Shown: in pieces, positions 50,889-60,254 of the stretch | Position numbering within the stretch: position 1 is the first letter of the stretch | How the letters are laid out: each line of letters opens with the position of its first letter | Assembly: GCA_040220415.1 (NCBI GenBank) | Contig: JAVJUV010000066.1 | Location: 1-64,000, forward strand | DNA: 64,000 nt | Source: JAVJUV01 sp040220415 | GTDB lineage: Bacteria; Pseudomonadota; Alphaproteobacteria; Rhodobacterales; Rhodobacteraceae | Direction: 5' to 3' | Translations under genes and position numbers: made by a program | The notes under the pieces: model-generated | Databases searched by the model: none | What the model was told of the DNA's origin: nothing | Seen by the model: the letters and a program-made list of their open reading frames with translations, nothing else

Positions 50889-52496
50889 GTGTCTGAAGAC
50901 AAGAAATTCATCCTCGTCCTCTATGGACGCTTTACGTTCACAGCGCCCGATGGCCGCGACGTCGCACCCAAAAGCGCCAAATCTCAAGCCCTTGTCGCGC
51001 TTGTGGCCACCAGCGAAGGCAAGGGGCGGGGACGCCTCTGGCTCCAGAAACGGCTCTGGCCCAACAGCGATCCCGAACGTGCCGCGGTCAGTCTGCGCCA
51101 ATCGCTCAGCGAGATCCGCCGCGCGCTCGACGAGGACCGCGACCTCCTGATCTCCGACCGCCGCAGCGTCTCGCTCGACCTGACGCGCATCGACATCGCC
51201 CCGGCCTTGCCCGGCGCCGAATTCCTCGAAGGTGTCGGCCTCTCGGGCGCCGATCACGGTATCGGCGACTGGCTGGAACGCCAGCGGCAAGGCCTGTCGC
51301 AACCGCTGTCCTCGCCCCAGGCGCCGCCGCCGCAGCGCAGCCTGCCGGCGAAACCCATCGTCATCTTCCGCACCCGCAGCGACAGGGGCAGCGACCTCGA
51401 ACTGGTCGAGGACATCTTCGTCGACTGCGTTGCCCGCAGCCTGCGCGAGACGCTTCTGGTCGATGTCCATATCGGCGACGCGCCGTCCATCCCGTCCTCG
51501 GCCTTCCGGGTCGAGGTCCAGTCCTACCGCCAGGAGGGCGCCCGCGTCGGACTTCGGGCCCGCATCAACCAGGGTCAGCCCACCGTGCTGGTCTGGTCGG
51601 GCATGACCTCGACGCAGCTTCACGGCGCGCCGCCGGTCGAGGATCTGGAAATCGTGTCGCTCGGCAACCAGCTCATCGACGCGCTGGCCGACGCGATGAC
51701 GGTCAGGATCGCCGATTCGCAGGACGTCCGCGATGCCAACATGCTGACGCGCCTCGCCATCCGCCGCGTCTTCTGCCTGCGCCCCGACGCGCTGCGCGAG
51801 GCCGACGAGATGCTGGCCCGCGCGCAGGAACTCGGCCCCCGCGCCCTGACCGGCGCCTGGCGGGCGCAGCTTCGCCTCATCCAGCACGTCGAGCTGCACC
51901 CCGACCGCTCCGAAAGCCTGTCGGACGAGGCCCGCGTCTTCTGCCGCGAGGCGCTGGAGTTGGAACCGCTCAACTCGATGGTGCTCGCCGCCGTGGCCAA
52001 CACGCGCCTTGTCCTCGACAAGGACGTCAGCGCCTGCATGGAACTGGCCCGCCGCAGCGTCTCGCTGAACCCCTCGAACCCGCTGGCGTGGAACAGCCTC
52101 GCCACCGCCAAACTCTATGCCGGCGACATCGGCGAGGCGCACGCGCTCGCCGTCCGCGCCCAGCGCATGAGCTCCGGCTCGCCCTTCGGCCACTGGTGGG
52201 ATTTCGGGCGCTGCCTGACCGCCGCGCTGACCGGCCGCCGCGAAGAGGCGATGCGCCTGGCCGAGGCCGCGCACGCCCTCTCGCCCGAGTTTCGCCCGCC
52301 CCTGCGCTACCTCACAGCACTCTACGCCGCCGCCGACCGGCCCGAGGACGCGCGCCGCGTCGGCGAACGGCTCAAGAAACTCGAACCGGACTTCAGCTTC
52401 CAGCGCATGGCCACCGACGCCAGCTATCCGGTCTCGCCGCTGCGCTGGAGCGGCCTGCTCGATGCCGACCGCCTCATGGACCTCGAAGAACGCTGA
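50889..52496 (+). CDS. SARP-type winged-helix regulator with TolB-like and TPR domains
   Basis: 535 residues. The N-terminal domain (about 8-100) matches the OmpR/SARP winged helix: LVLYGRFTFTAPDGRDVAPK, ALVALVATSEGKGRGRLWLQ, then the diagnostic RLWPNSDPERAAVSLRQSLS and an IRRALDEDRDLL wing. A Pro/Gln linker (about 138-155) follows. Next comes a TolB-like segment (about 157-285, PIVIFRTRSD...LVEDIFVDCVARSL). The C-terminal half is TPR-like (NPSNPLAWNSLATAKLYAGD and HALSPEFRPPLRYLTALYAAADRPEDA). The start is GTG at 50889. It is divergent from the haloperoxidase-subtilase operon and most likely controls it; this is inference from position. Confidence 0.85.
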   Translation: MSEDKKFILVLYGRFTFTAPDGRDVAPKSAKSQALVALVATSEGKGRGRLWLQKRLWPNSDPERAAVSLRQSLSEIRRALDEDRDLLISDRRSVSLDLTRIDIAPALPGAEFLEGVGLSGADHGIGDWLERQRQGLSQPLSSPQAPPPQRSLPAKPIVIFRTRSDRGSDLELVEDIFVDCVARSLRETLLVDVHIGDAPSIPSSAFRVEVQSYRQEGARVGLRARINQGQPTVLVWSGMTSTQLHGAPPVEDLEIVSLGNQLIDALADAMTVRIADSQDVRDANMLTRLAIRRVFCLRPDALREADEMLARAQELGPRALTGAWRAQLRLIQHVELHPDRSESLSDEARVFCREALELEPLNSMVLAAVANTRLVLDKDVSACMELARRSVSLNPSNPLAWNSLATAKLYAGDIGEAHALAVRAQRMSSGSPFGHWWDFGRCLTAALTGRREEAMRLAEAAHALSPEFRPPLRYLTALYAAADRPEDARRVGERLKKLEPDFSFQRMATDASYPVSPLRWSGLLDADRLMDLEER

Positions 52497-52503
52497 GACC
52501 GTT

Positions 52504-53196
52504 CTACCGCGCGAACGAGAAACGCCCCGCGACGATCTCCGCCACCAGGGCGCAGCCGTTGCCCTCCAGCCGGAAATGCTGCCAGGCGTTGGTCGCGAAT
52601 TTCCGCGGCGCCATGCCGTAGATCCAGATATCGATCAGGCCCGGCTTCGGCGGCAGACTGACCGGCGCGGCCCCAATCAGCACCTCGCGCCACGCTGCGT
52701 CCATGTGTTCCAGTTCCAGGGCGGCGGCGATGTATTCCTGGTCCACGATGTCGATCTGGCGGTCGCCCGCGGTCTGCGCCACCAGCGCATGGGCCAGTTC
52801 GTGGGCAAGAAGCGATGCAAGCAGCACCTCGGCAGGCAACAGCGCATAGGGATCATCCGGCGGCAGCGCGTCGCCGAATGCGCCCGGCTCGGTGATCCTG
52901 ATGACATCGAAGCTGCAATCGAAATAGGACAGGCACGTGCCGATCGGATGCGAGATCCCGTGCATCACCTCAACCGCGATGGGCCGATCCTGAACAAGAC
53001 CGCAACCCAACATCATCTCGCGCGCATCCAGCAGGTCGTCGCAGATCTCCGACCCAAGCGCCTCCGACGGCGCGTCGATTGCGAAAGCCCCGTCGCCGCA
53101 GGACAGAGCGCCGCCGATGGCCTGACCGCTCAGGCCGACCAGCAACGCCACCGCCAACCGGAACTGCACAGTTGCTCTCGAAACCGCCCGCATCAT
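52504..53196 (-). CDS. Secreted HExxH protein of unknown family (putative metallopeptidase)
   Basis: 230 residues with a signal peptide (hydrophobic core AVALLVGLSGQAIGG). The mature protein carries LLAHELAHALVAQ (about residue 137), an HExxH zinc-ligand motif. Four cysteines lie before it (ALSCGDG, GSEICDDL, MLGCGLV, GTCLSYFDC) and one more near the end. I infer a periplasmic zinc metallopeptidase-like protein; a third metal ligand is not obvious and the family may be non-catalytic. ATG at 53196 lies 2 nt after the hydantoinase B stop; a TTG two codons earlier overlaps that stop. It is convergent with the SARP-like regulator gene (8 nt). Confidence 0.75.
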   Translation of the reverse strand: MMRAVSRATVQFRLAVALLVGLSGQAIGGALSCGDGAFAIDAPSEALGSEICDDLLDAREMMLGCGLVQDRPIAVEVMHGISHPIGTCLSYFDCSFDVIRITEPGAFGDALPPDDPYALLPAEVLLASLLAHELAHALVAQTAGDRQIDIVDQEYIAAALELEHMDAAWREVLIGAAPVSLPPKPGLIDIWIYGMAPRKFATNAWQHFRLEGNGCALVAEIVAGRFSFAR

Positions 53197-53198
53197 CG

Positions 53199-54947
53199 TC
53201 AAACGCCGCCGCGCCGCGCTTTCCGCAACTCTTGCGTCCGCGCCAGGTCGACCGCGCCCCCGTCCAGCACCACCCCGAACAGCGTTCCGGCCTCATCCCC
53301 GGTGTAGCGCCCCAGCGCCACATCCCGCGCCACGGCTTCCGGATCGCGCTCCAGCGGATCGCCGTATCCGCCGCCGCCCGGCGTCCTGACCCGCACCCGG
53401 TCGCCCGCAGACAGGGGAATGTCCTGCTCCTTCGACAGATGCACCGGCACATGCCGGACACCGTCCCGCCAGACCTCCACCATGTTCGTCGCCCCGTCGG
53501 CACCCCCCAGCGCGCCCTGCGGCCCGAACCGCCCGTGATCCATCACGAAACTCGCCAGCGCCGTGCCGCGCCTCAACTCGATCTCGTAATCCAGTCCGAA
53601 CCCGCCCCGGTGCCGCCCCGCGCCGCCCGAGCCCTCGCGCAGCGCATAGCGGCGATATAGCACCGGAAAGGTCTGCTCCATGATCTCGACCGGCGGCGCC
53701 TTCGAGATCCCGATGGTCGAGCACCCGTTCGTCAGCCCGTCATGGTCGGCGTTGCCGCCATAACCGCCGCCCGACAACTGGTACATGACGTAATCGCGCC
53801 CCCGCGCCGGATCATGCCCGCCCAGCGCGAAGTTCCCGCTTGTGCCCGCCGGCGCGGCGGTGACGCGGTGGGGCAGGGCCTGCACCATCGCGGCGAAAAC
53901 CGCCTCGGCGATCCGCTGGCTGACCTCGGCCGCGCAGCCCGAGACGGGCCGGGGATAGCGCGCATCCAGAAACGTCCCCTCGATCCCGGTGATCTCCAGT
54001 GGATCGAACGCGCCCGCGCTGATCGGCACTTCGGGAAAGATGTGGCGCATCGCCAGGTAGACGCTCGACAGCGTCGTCGCCCGCACCGAGTTCATCGGCC
54101 CCCGACAGGGCGGGGCAGAGCCGGTGAAATCGAACCGCGCGCGCCCGCCCGCCACCGTCACCGCCAGCCGGATCGCCAGGGGTTCGTCCACCACGCCGTC
54201 AGAATCCACCCAGGCCACCGCCTCGTAGGTGCCGTCCGGCGTTTCCGACAGGAACGCCCCCATCTGGTCGGCTGCCCGCCGCCTCAGTTCCGCAATCGCC
54301 TCGGCCACCGTCTCGTCGCCGTAGCGGTCCAGCAAGGCGCCCAGCCGCTCCTCGCCCACCAGAAGCGCCGAAGCCTGTGCCTTGACGTCGCCGATCCGCT
54401 GATCCGCCACGCGGATGTTGGAACAGATGATCTGGTAGATCTCCTGGTCCATCACGCCCTTCTTGAACAGCTTCACCGGCGGCAGCCGCAGCCCTTCCTG
54501 CTCCACGGCGGTCGCCGACGCCGAAAACCCGCCCGGCACGGCGCCGCCCGTGTCGGGCCAGTGCCCGGTGTTCGACAGCCAGCAGAAGATCTCGCCACCC
54601 CGGTAGAACGGGCGCGCAAACCGCACGTCCATCAGGTGCGTGCCCCCCAGGTAGGGGTCGTTGACGATATAGATGTCGCCTTCCTCGGGTGCCGCCGTCA
54701 TCCCCGACGCGATCCGCTCGACCAGTTGCCGGGTGGAATCCTGCATCGTGCCGACGAAGACGGGCAGGCCGCCCGCGCCCTGGGCGATCAGCGAGCCATC
54801 CACGGCGGAATAGATCCCGTCCGACCGGTCGTTCGCCTCGGCGATGACAGGCGAAAAGGCCGCCCGCGAGAACGTCAGGTCCATCTCGTCGCAAACCTGG
54901 CCCAACCCGGCCTGGATGACGGTCAACGTGATCGGATCGAGGCTCAC
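53199..54947 (-). CDS. hyuB: Hydantoinase B/oxoprolinase family protein
   Basis: 582 residues, B subunit of the ATP-dependent hydantoinase/5-oxoprolinase type. The N-terminus DPITLTVIQAGLGQVCDEMDLTFSRAAFSPVIAEANDRSDG and the later YIVNDPYLGGTHLMDVR and GGGGYGDPLERDPE blocks are typical. With HyuA it opens N-substituted hydantoins, oxoproline or related lactams using ATP; the substrate is unknown. It starts with GTG at 54947, overlapping the stop of the DUF1801 gene (GTGA). Confidence 0.92.
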   Translation of the reverse strand: MSLDPITLTVIQAGLGQVCDEMDLTFSRAAFSPVIAEANDRSDGIYSAVDGSLIAQGAGGLPVFVGTMQDSTRQLVERIASGMTAAPEEGDIYIVNDPYLGGTHLMDVRFARPFYRGGEIFCWLSNTGHWPDTGGAVPGGFSASATAVEQEGLRLPPVKLFKKGVMDQEIYQIICSNIRVADQRIGDVKAQASALLVGEERLGALLDRYGDETVAEAIAELRRRAADQMGAFLSETPDGTYEAVAWVDSDGVVDEPLAIRLAVTVAGGRARFDFTGSAPPCRGPMNSVRATTLSSVYLAMRHIFPEVPISAGAFDPLEITGIEGTFLDARYPRPVSGCAAEVSQRIAEAVFAAMVQALPHRVTAAPAGTSGNFALGGHDPARGRDYVMYQLSGGGYGGNADHDGLTNGCSTIGISKAPPVEIMEQTFPVLYRRYALREGSGGAGRHRGGFGLDYEIELRRGTALASFVMDHGRFGPQGALGGADGATNMVEVWRDGVRHVPVHLSKEQDIPLSAGDRVRVRTPGGGGYGDPLERDPEAVARDVALGRYTGDEAGTLFGVVLDGGAVDLARTQELRKARRGGV

Positions 54948-55357
54948 GCCCGTGCCCTCCGCTTGTCCCTATGATACGTCAGCGCCCGCGACAGGCAAAG
55001 CGCCAGCGCCGGATGGTCCGCCGCCGCCCCGGGCAGCAGGGCCCGGTTCCCAAGATAGCCGAAGGCGTCGGGGAAATCGCGCCGGAAGCCATCGACAAGC
55101 GTGGTCTGACAATTGAAGAAGACCGCCGGCTCCTCGCCGCTCAGCCCCAGCCGGATCGTGGTCCCGGTTCTCGCCGCCTCGGTCAGATAGGCGGGCTCCG
55201 CCCACTTCAGCGTCTCGGTTAGCGGCCCGGTGCCGGTTTCTTCGGCCAACGCAAAGATCCGCGCCCGCACTTTCATCAGCGTGCGCCGGGCAGGCGGCGG
55301 AAACCGCGCGAAAGCCTCGGCCACGTCATCCGGCATCGGCGGCGCGCGCTCCGTCAT
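54944..55357 (-). CDS. DUF1801 domain-containing protein
   Basis: 137 residues. DUF1801 block: FARFPPPARRTLMKVRARIFALAEE, then ETLKWAEPAYLTE, IRLGLSGEEPAVFFNCQTTLVDGFR and the ending ALALCLSRALTYHRDKRR. The fold (YdhG/Fra-like) is linked to iron-chaperone proteins in some Gram-positives, without a proven reaction. It is unusual here: it lies between hyuA and hyuB, overlapping both (ATGA at 55354-55357, GTGA at 54944-54947), so the three are one coupled unit. Confidence 0.85.
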   Translation of the reverse strand: MTERAPPMPDDVAEAFARFPPPARRTLMKVRARIFALAEETGTGPLTETLKWAEPAYLTEAARTGTTIRLGLSGEEPAVFFNCQTTLVDGFRRDFPDAFGYLGNRALLPGAAADHPALALCLSRALTYHRDKRRARA

Positions 55358-57402
55358 GGGCCAACCCTGACGATCAGGTTGCCCAGCGCGTCGCCCTCGG
55401 CCTTGTTGCCCGGTTCCAGCAGCAGCGTCGTGTCCATCTGCTCCACCAGCGCCGGCCCCTCGATCCGCGCATCCAGCGGCAGGTGGTCGCGCCAGTAGAC
55501 CGGCGCGTCGTGCGCGCCACCCTCCGTCACCAGCCGCCGCACACCCGTCCGGGCCGCGTCCACCGTGGCCTTGCGGCCCGCCGGATCGATCAGCCGCGAC
55601 AGATCCGCCACCGGCCGCCGCCCCACCACGCTGGTCGAGACATTCACCACGTTGGCCTCGATCCGCTCCAGTTCCACCCGGAAGCGGTTGAAATAGACGC
55701 GTTCGAACGCCGCCCGGATCCGTTCCACGCTCCAACCCGGATCGGGCACCTCGACGCGCAGAAGATGCGTCTGCCCCACGAACTGCATGTCCAGCGAATA
55801 GTGGCACACGATCTCCTCGACCGCCACGCGTTCGGCCTCGACCAGCGCGCGCCCGCGCGCCGCCTGATCGGCGAATACCGCCTCCAGCTCGCCCTCGGCC
55901 AAAGACCGCAAGGGGCGGTTCACCGTCTGTACGAAATCATGGCGCAGATCGGCGGCGACGCAGCCGATGGCGTTGGTGATGCCGGGACGGGCAGGGACCA
56001 GCACCCGGGGCAAGCCCAACTCGCGCGCCATCGCGGTTGCGTGAAGCGGCCCCGCGCCGCCGAAGGCGAACAGCGTGAAATCCCTCGGGTCCGCTCCCAG
56101 CGAGACCGAGACCATCCGGACAGCACCCGCCATCTTCAGGTTGGCCACCCGGATCACCGCCAGCGCGGCATCCTCGACCGACAACCCCAGCGGCCCCGCG
56201 ATCTTCTTGCCGAAGACCTCGCGCACCGCCTCCAGCGTCACGCCGCCCGTCACCGCCAGCCGCGCCGGATCGAGCCGCCCGAGCAGCAGGTTGGCGTCCG
56301 AGATCGTCGGCTCCGTCCCGCCCCGGCCATAGCAGATCGGCCCCGGATCGGCTCCGGCGCTCTGCGGCCCCACTTCCAGCAGGCCCGCCGCGTTCACCCG
56401 CGCGATCGACCCGCCTCCCGCGCCCACGGTGCGCACATCCACCATCGGCACGTGGATCGGCATCGCGTACTCGATCTCGATCTCGTTCGAGACCAGCGGC
56501 TGCGCATCCCGGATCAGCGCCACGTCGGTCGAGGTGCCGCCCATGTCATAGGTAATCAGGTTGCCCAGCCCGGCCGCCTTGCCCGTCGCCGCCGCCGCCA
56601 TCACGCCCGAGGCGGGCCCCGACATCACCGTCTTGGCCGCTTCCTCGGCCACGCGCGCCGCCGACACCGTGCCGCCGTTGCCGTTCATCACCAGCAGATC
56701 GCCGCGATAGCCCTTGGCCGCCAGCTCCTCGCGCAGCCGCCTGATATAGCGCGCCAGAATGGGCTGCACGCTGGCATTGACCGCCGCCGTCACGCCCCGC
56801 TCGTATTCCCGCGTCTCGGACAACAGCGCATGTCCCATGGTCACGTGATCGGGAAAGAACTGCGACAGGATCTCGCCCGCCCGCCGCTCGTGCGCGGGGT
56901 TGGCATAGGCGTGCAGGAAATGCACCACCACCGCCTCGCATCCGGCATCCTTCAGCCGGGCGCCGGCCGCCCGCACCGCGTCCTCGTCCAGCGCCACAAC
57001 GACCTCGCCGCCCGCGTCCATCCGCTCGGGCACCTCTAGCCGCAGGGTGCGGGGAATGATCGGCGTGAATTCCCCCTTCATGCCGTAGGCCTGCGGCCGG
57101 GTCCGCCGCCCCAGTTCCAGCACGTCTCGGAAACCTTGGGTCGTGACCAGCCCGGTCCGCGACAGCTTGCGCTCCAGCACCGCATTCGTCGTCGTGGTCG
57201 TTCCGTGCACGATCAGGTCGACCGCGCTGACATCGATCCCGGCTTCCTCCAACGCGTCCAGAACCCCGAAAGCCTGGTTCTCCGGCGTCGACGGCACCTT
57301 GGCCAGCCGCACGTCGCCGGTCGTCGCGTCGATCTCGACCAGATCGGTGAACGTGCCGCCCACGTCGACACCCACCACCCGCCCGGTCCCGTCCTTCACC
57401 AT
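55354..57402 (-). CDS. hyuA: Hydantoinase/oxoprolinase family protein, A subunit
   Basis: 682 residues, ATPase subunit of the hydantoinase/oxoprolinase class, actin-like fold. Seen: VVGVDVGGTFTDLVEID (residues 8-24), VHGTTTTTNAVLERKL, MNGNGGTVSA, ASGVMAAAATGKAAG, TYDMGGTSTDVALI and VRTVGAGGGSIARV, the standard phosphate-binding loops. It is first of a four-gene operon (hyuA, DUF1801, hyuB, HExxH protein). Divergent from the membrane protein gene at 57521. Confidence 0.93.
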   Translation of the reverse strand: MVKDGTGRVVGVDVGGTFTDLVEIDATTGDVRLAKVPSTPENQAFGVLDALEEAGIDVSAVDLIVHGTTTTTNAVLERKLSRTGLVTTQGFRDVLELGRRTRPQAYGMKGEFTPIIPRTLRLEVPERMDAGGEVVVALDEDAVRAAGARLKDAGCEAVVVHFLHAYANPAHERRAGEILSQFFPDHVTMGHALLSETREYERGVTAAVNASVQPILARYIRRLREELAAKGYRGDLLVMNGNGGTVSAARVAEEAAKTVMSGPASGVMAAAATGKAAGLGNLITYDMGGTSTDVALIRDAQPLVSNEIEIEYAMPIHVPMVDVRTVGAGGGSIARVNAAGLLEVGPQSAGADPGPICYGRGGTEPTISDANLLLGRLDPARLAVTGGVTLEAVREVFGKKIAGPLGLSVEDAALAVIRVANLKMAGAVRMVSVSLGADPRDFTLFAFGGAGPLHATAMARELGLPRVLVPARPGITNAIGCVAADLRHDFVQTVNRPLRSLAEGELEAVFADQAARGRALVEAERVAVEEIVCHYSLDMQFVGQTHLLRVEVPDPGWSVERIRAAFERVYFNRFRVELERIEANVVNVSTSVVGRRPVADLSRLIDPAGRKATVDAARTGVRRLVTEGGAHDAPVYWRDHLPLDARIEGPALVEQMDTTLLLEPGNKAEGDALGNLIVRVGP

Positions 57403-57520
57403 TGCCTAAGCCGCCCTGTTTTCCGGTCGCGATGGTCTGAAGACCCCGGCGGATTGTCAATCGCGCAAGTCCCTGAGTTTCGGGCTTTTCGGAACGGCGA
57501 AATCATATAGGCTTCGCGCA

Positions 57521-58867
57521 ATGCGACGCCGCCTGACACTCTCCGCCGCCGTCCTCGCCCTTCCCGAAGCGGCGCGCGCCCACGCCTCCGAGGGCGGTTT
57601 CGTGCTGCTCCTGCCAACGGATGTCTATGTCATCGGCGGGGCATTGGTCGTCGCCCTGACGGTCGGGCTTCTGGCCATCGCGCCGAACTGGTCGCCGGAA
57701 CGCCTGCTGCGCCCGTTCCTGCCGCTTCCGGCGCTTCCGAACGGGCTCAGGCCCTACACCCAAACTCTTGCGCTGGTGCTTCTGGCCTTCATGCTCTGGT
57801 CCGGCGCCTTCGGGGCCACCGATCCGCTGAGAAACCCGCTGACGCTCGGTCTCTGGACGGTCTTCTGGGTCGGGCTGGTGGGCGTGCAGGCGCTTGCCTT
57901 CGACATCTGGCGCTGGGTCAACCCCTTCGCCGCGCTCTGCCGCCTCGTCACGGCGGTCGCGGCCAGGCCGCCGCTTGCGCGCTACAGCCCCAGCGGATGG
58001 GCGGCCGTCATCCTCTTCGTCACCTTCGCGGGTTTTCTTCTGGCCGACCCGGCGCCCAGCGATCCCGGGCGTCTGGCCGTGTTCGCCACCGGCTACGTCG
58101 CCTTCACCGCGCTGGCGATCAGTGTCTATGGCCCGCGCTGGCTGCTAAGGGGGGAATTCCTGACCGTGCTCATGCGCACATATCGCCAGACCGCGCTGGC
58201 CGGTTCCCGCCGGCTGGGGCCGAACGGCTGGCGCATCCTGCGCCTCGGCGTCCCCTCGCTGCCCATCGCCGTCTTCATGCTGATCCTGCTCGGCTCGGGC
58301 AGCTTCGACGGCGTGAACGAGACCTTCTGGTGGCTGGGCATCCTCGGCGTCAACCCGCTCGAGTTTCCCGGCCGTTCCGCCGTGATCGGCCCGACGGTCG
58401 CGGGCCTCCTGACGATGAACGCCGCCCTGATCCTGGCCTACGCCGTCTCGATCCGCGCGGGCCTGGCGCTTGCCGGCAACGACGTCTCCTTCGCACGGGC
58501 CTTCCGCGTCTTCGCACCCTCGATCCTGCCCATTGCGGCGGGTTATCACGTCGCGCATTACCTCACGAGTTTTCTCGTGGACGGTCAGCACGTTCTCAGC
58601 CTTCTCTCATACGCCGCCGGGCAGGGCGAACGCCCGGTAACCACCGGCTTCTTCAACCGCCTCGACACCGTGCGCATCATCTGGCTGACGCAGGCCGGCG
58701 CGGTCGTCCTTGGCCACGTCATCGCGATTCTCGCCGCCCACGCGCTGGCGCTCCGCGTTTTCCCCGACCCGCGCCGCGCGACGCTCAGCCAGTTGCCGCT
58801 GGCGCTCTTCATGGTGGGCTATACCGTCTTCGGCCTCTGGCTGCTGGCCGCGCCGAAAGGCGCGTAA
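57521..58867 (+). CDS. 12-TM membrane protein of unknown function
   Basis: 448 residues, strongly hydrophobic. A cleavable-looking N-terminus (MRRRLTLSAAVLALPEAARA, then HASEGGFVLLLPTDVYVIGG) is followed by about eleven to twelve further helices. By recall, the HASExxFVLLLPTDxYxxGG start resembles a group that some databases label fenitrothion hydrolase, but that name rests on one plasmid-borne enzyme and I would not apply it. No catalytic motif is visible. It is divergent from hyuA and 102 nt ahead of the Tat-exported binding protein. Confidence 0.8.
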   Translation: MRRRLTLSAAVLALPEAARAHASEGGFVLLLPTDVYVIGGALVVALTVGLLAIAPNWSPERLLRPFLPLPALPNGLRPYTQTLALVLLAFMLWSGAFGATDPLRNPLTLGLWTVFWVGLVGVQALAFDIWRWVNPFAALCRLVTAVAARPPLARYSPSGWAAVILFVTFAGFLLADPAPSDPGRLAVFATGYVAFTALAISVYGPRWLLRGEFLTVLMRTYRQTALAGSRRLGPNGWRILRLGVPSLPIAVFMLILLGSGSFDGVNETFWWLGILGVNPLEFPGRSAVIGPTVAGLLTMNAALILAYAVSIRAGLALAGNDVSFARAFRVFAPSILPIAAGYHVAHYLTSFLVDGQHVLSLLSYAAGQGERPVTTGFFNRLDTVRIIWLTQAGAVVLGHVIAILAAHALALRVFPDPRRATLSQLPLALFMVGYTVFGLWLLAAPKGA

Positions 58868-58969
58868 TTCGGGCGGTTCGCGAACGAGAAAGCATTGGAC
58901 AGACACGCGCGCGCCTTGCAGACTTGGGCCAAAGCGCGGCCCTCGGGGCCGTAGAACAGGGAGAAGACC

Positions 58970-60250
58970 ATGACCAAGTCCACCACCACGCGCCGGGGCG
59001 CACTCAAGACACTGGGCACCGGCGCCGCTGCCGCCGCCACGCTGCCGCTCTGGGCGCGCTATACCCACGCGCAAAGCGCGGCACCCATCAAGGTCGGCTT
59101 CCAGGTTCACCGCACCGGAATCGGCGCCGCCTACGGGCGCTGGTACGACCGCACCACGATGGCCGCCGTCAAGAAGATCAACGACGAGGGCGGCATCAAC
59201 GGCCGCATGGTCGAGATCGTGGCCGAGGATGACGGCACCGATCCCAAGCGCGGCGCCGAAGTGGTCGAGAAGTTCGCCAACCAGCACGGCTGCGACATCG
59301 GCTTCGGCACGCTCTTTTCCCACGTCGTCATCGGCTCGGCCCCGGCCGCCGGCGAACTGAAGCTGCCCTATTTCGTCGTCTCCGAAGGCCACCACGTCGC
59401 CTCCGGCATGCTCAACCGCTATACGCTGCAACCCGGCATCACGGACGTGAAAAGCCAGGTCCAGGCGATGGGGCCGTTCGTGGCCAACACGCTCGGCAAG
59501 AAGGTCACGATGATCTATCCCGACTTCGCCTTCGGCCACGACCACCGCGACTACTTCACGCCCGCCGTCGAAGCCGCCGGCGGCCAGGTCCTGGCCCAGA
59601 TCGCGATCCCGCCGACCGAGACATCGTTCACCAAGTATTTCCCGCAAATTCCGCGCGATACCGAGGTTCTCTACCATGTCATGGTCGGCCCTGCCGTCCT
59701 GACCTTCGTCAAGGAACTGGGCGAATTCTTCGGCCCCTCGGCCCCCGCCATGTTCGGCTTCATCGACAGCCTGGAAGCCGTCGACATCTCGTCGCCCGGC
59801 CTCGAATTCCTCGAGGGCTCGTATTTCTGGGAAGGCAACCCGCGCTACGCCCAGGAAAACCAGACCGACTACGACAAGGCCTACCGCGCCGCCGTCGGCG
59901 TGAACGAGAACGGCGCGTCGGTCTCCGACCCCTCGGACGTCTCGACCTTTGCCCACATGTTCGGCTGCTGGGAAACGCTGCACACCGTCAAGGGCGCGAT
60001 GGAGGCGTCGGGCTACGAAGGCCCCGCCGACCGCGCGAAACTCGTCGAGGCCGTCGAGGCGGTCACCGACATCTCCGAAGGCTTCGACCACCCACAGGGC
60101 GCCAAGGTGTTCAACGGCAAGACCCACCAGGTCTTCGGCCACCAGTACATCACCCGGGTCGAGGGCGGACGGCTCAATCTCGTGCACACCACGTCGATCG
60201 AGGACACCTACTACCCCGACGAGGTGGATTACACGTCGCAGCCGCTCTGA
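58970..60250 (+). CDS. Branched-chain amino acid/urea-type ABC substrate-binding protein, Tat-exported
   Basis: 426 residues of the Peripla_BP_6 family. The N-terminus has a twin-arginine signal: TTRRGALKTLGTGAAAAATL, ending in THAQS, so the protein is probably exported folded. The mature start PIKVGFQVHRTGIGAAYGRW corresponds to the family beta-alpha start. Solutes of such proteins include branched-chain amino acids, urea and amides. A strong ribosome site (GGGAGAAG) precedes the ATG. There is no permease or ATPase gene adjacent in the window. Confidence 0.9.
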   Translation: MTKSTTTRRGALKTLGTGAAAAATLPLWARYTHAQSAAPIKVGFQVHRTGIGAAYGRWYDRTTMAAVKKINDEGGINGRMVEIVAEDDGTDPKRGAEVVEKFANQHGCDIGFGTLFSHVVIGSAPAAGELKLPYFVVSEGHHVASGMLNRYTLQPGITDVKSQVQAMGPFVANTLGKKVTMIYPDFAFGHDHRDYFTPAVEAAGGQVLAQIAIPPTETSFTKYFPQIPRDTEVLYHVMVGPAVLTFVKELGEFFGPSAPAMFGFIDSLEAVDISSPGLEFLEGSYFWEGNPRYAQENQTDYDKAYRAAVGVNENGASVSDPSDVSTFAHMFGCWETLHTVKGAMEASGYEGPADRAKLVEAVEAVTDISEGFDHPQGAKVFNGKTHQVFGHQYITRVEGGRLNLVHTTSIEDTYYPDEVDYTSQPL

Positions 60251-60254
60251 CCCG

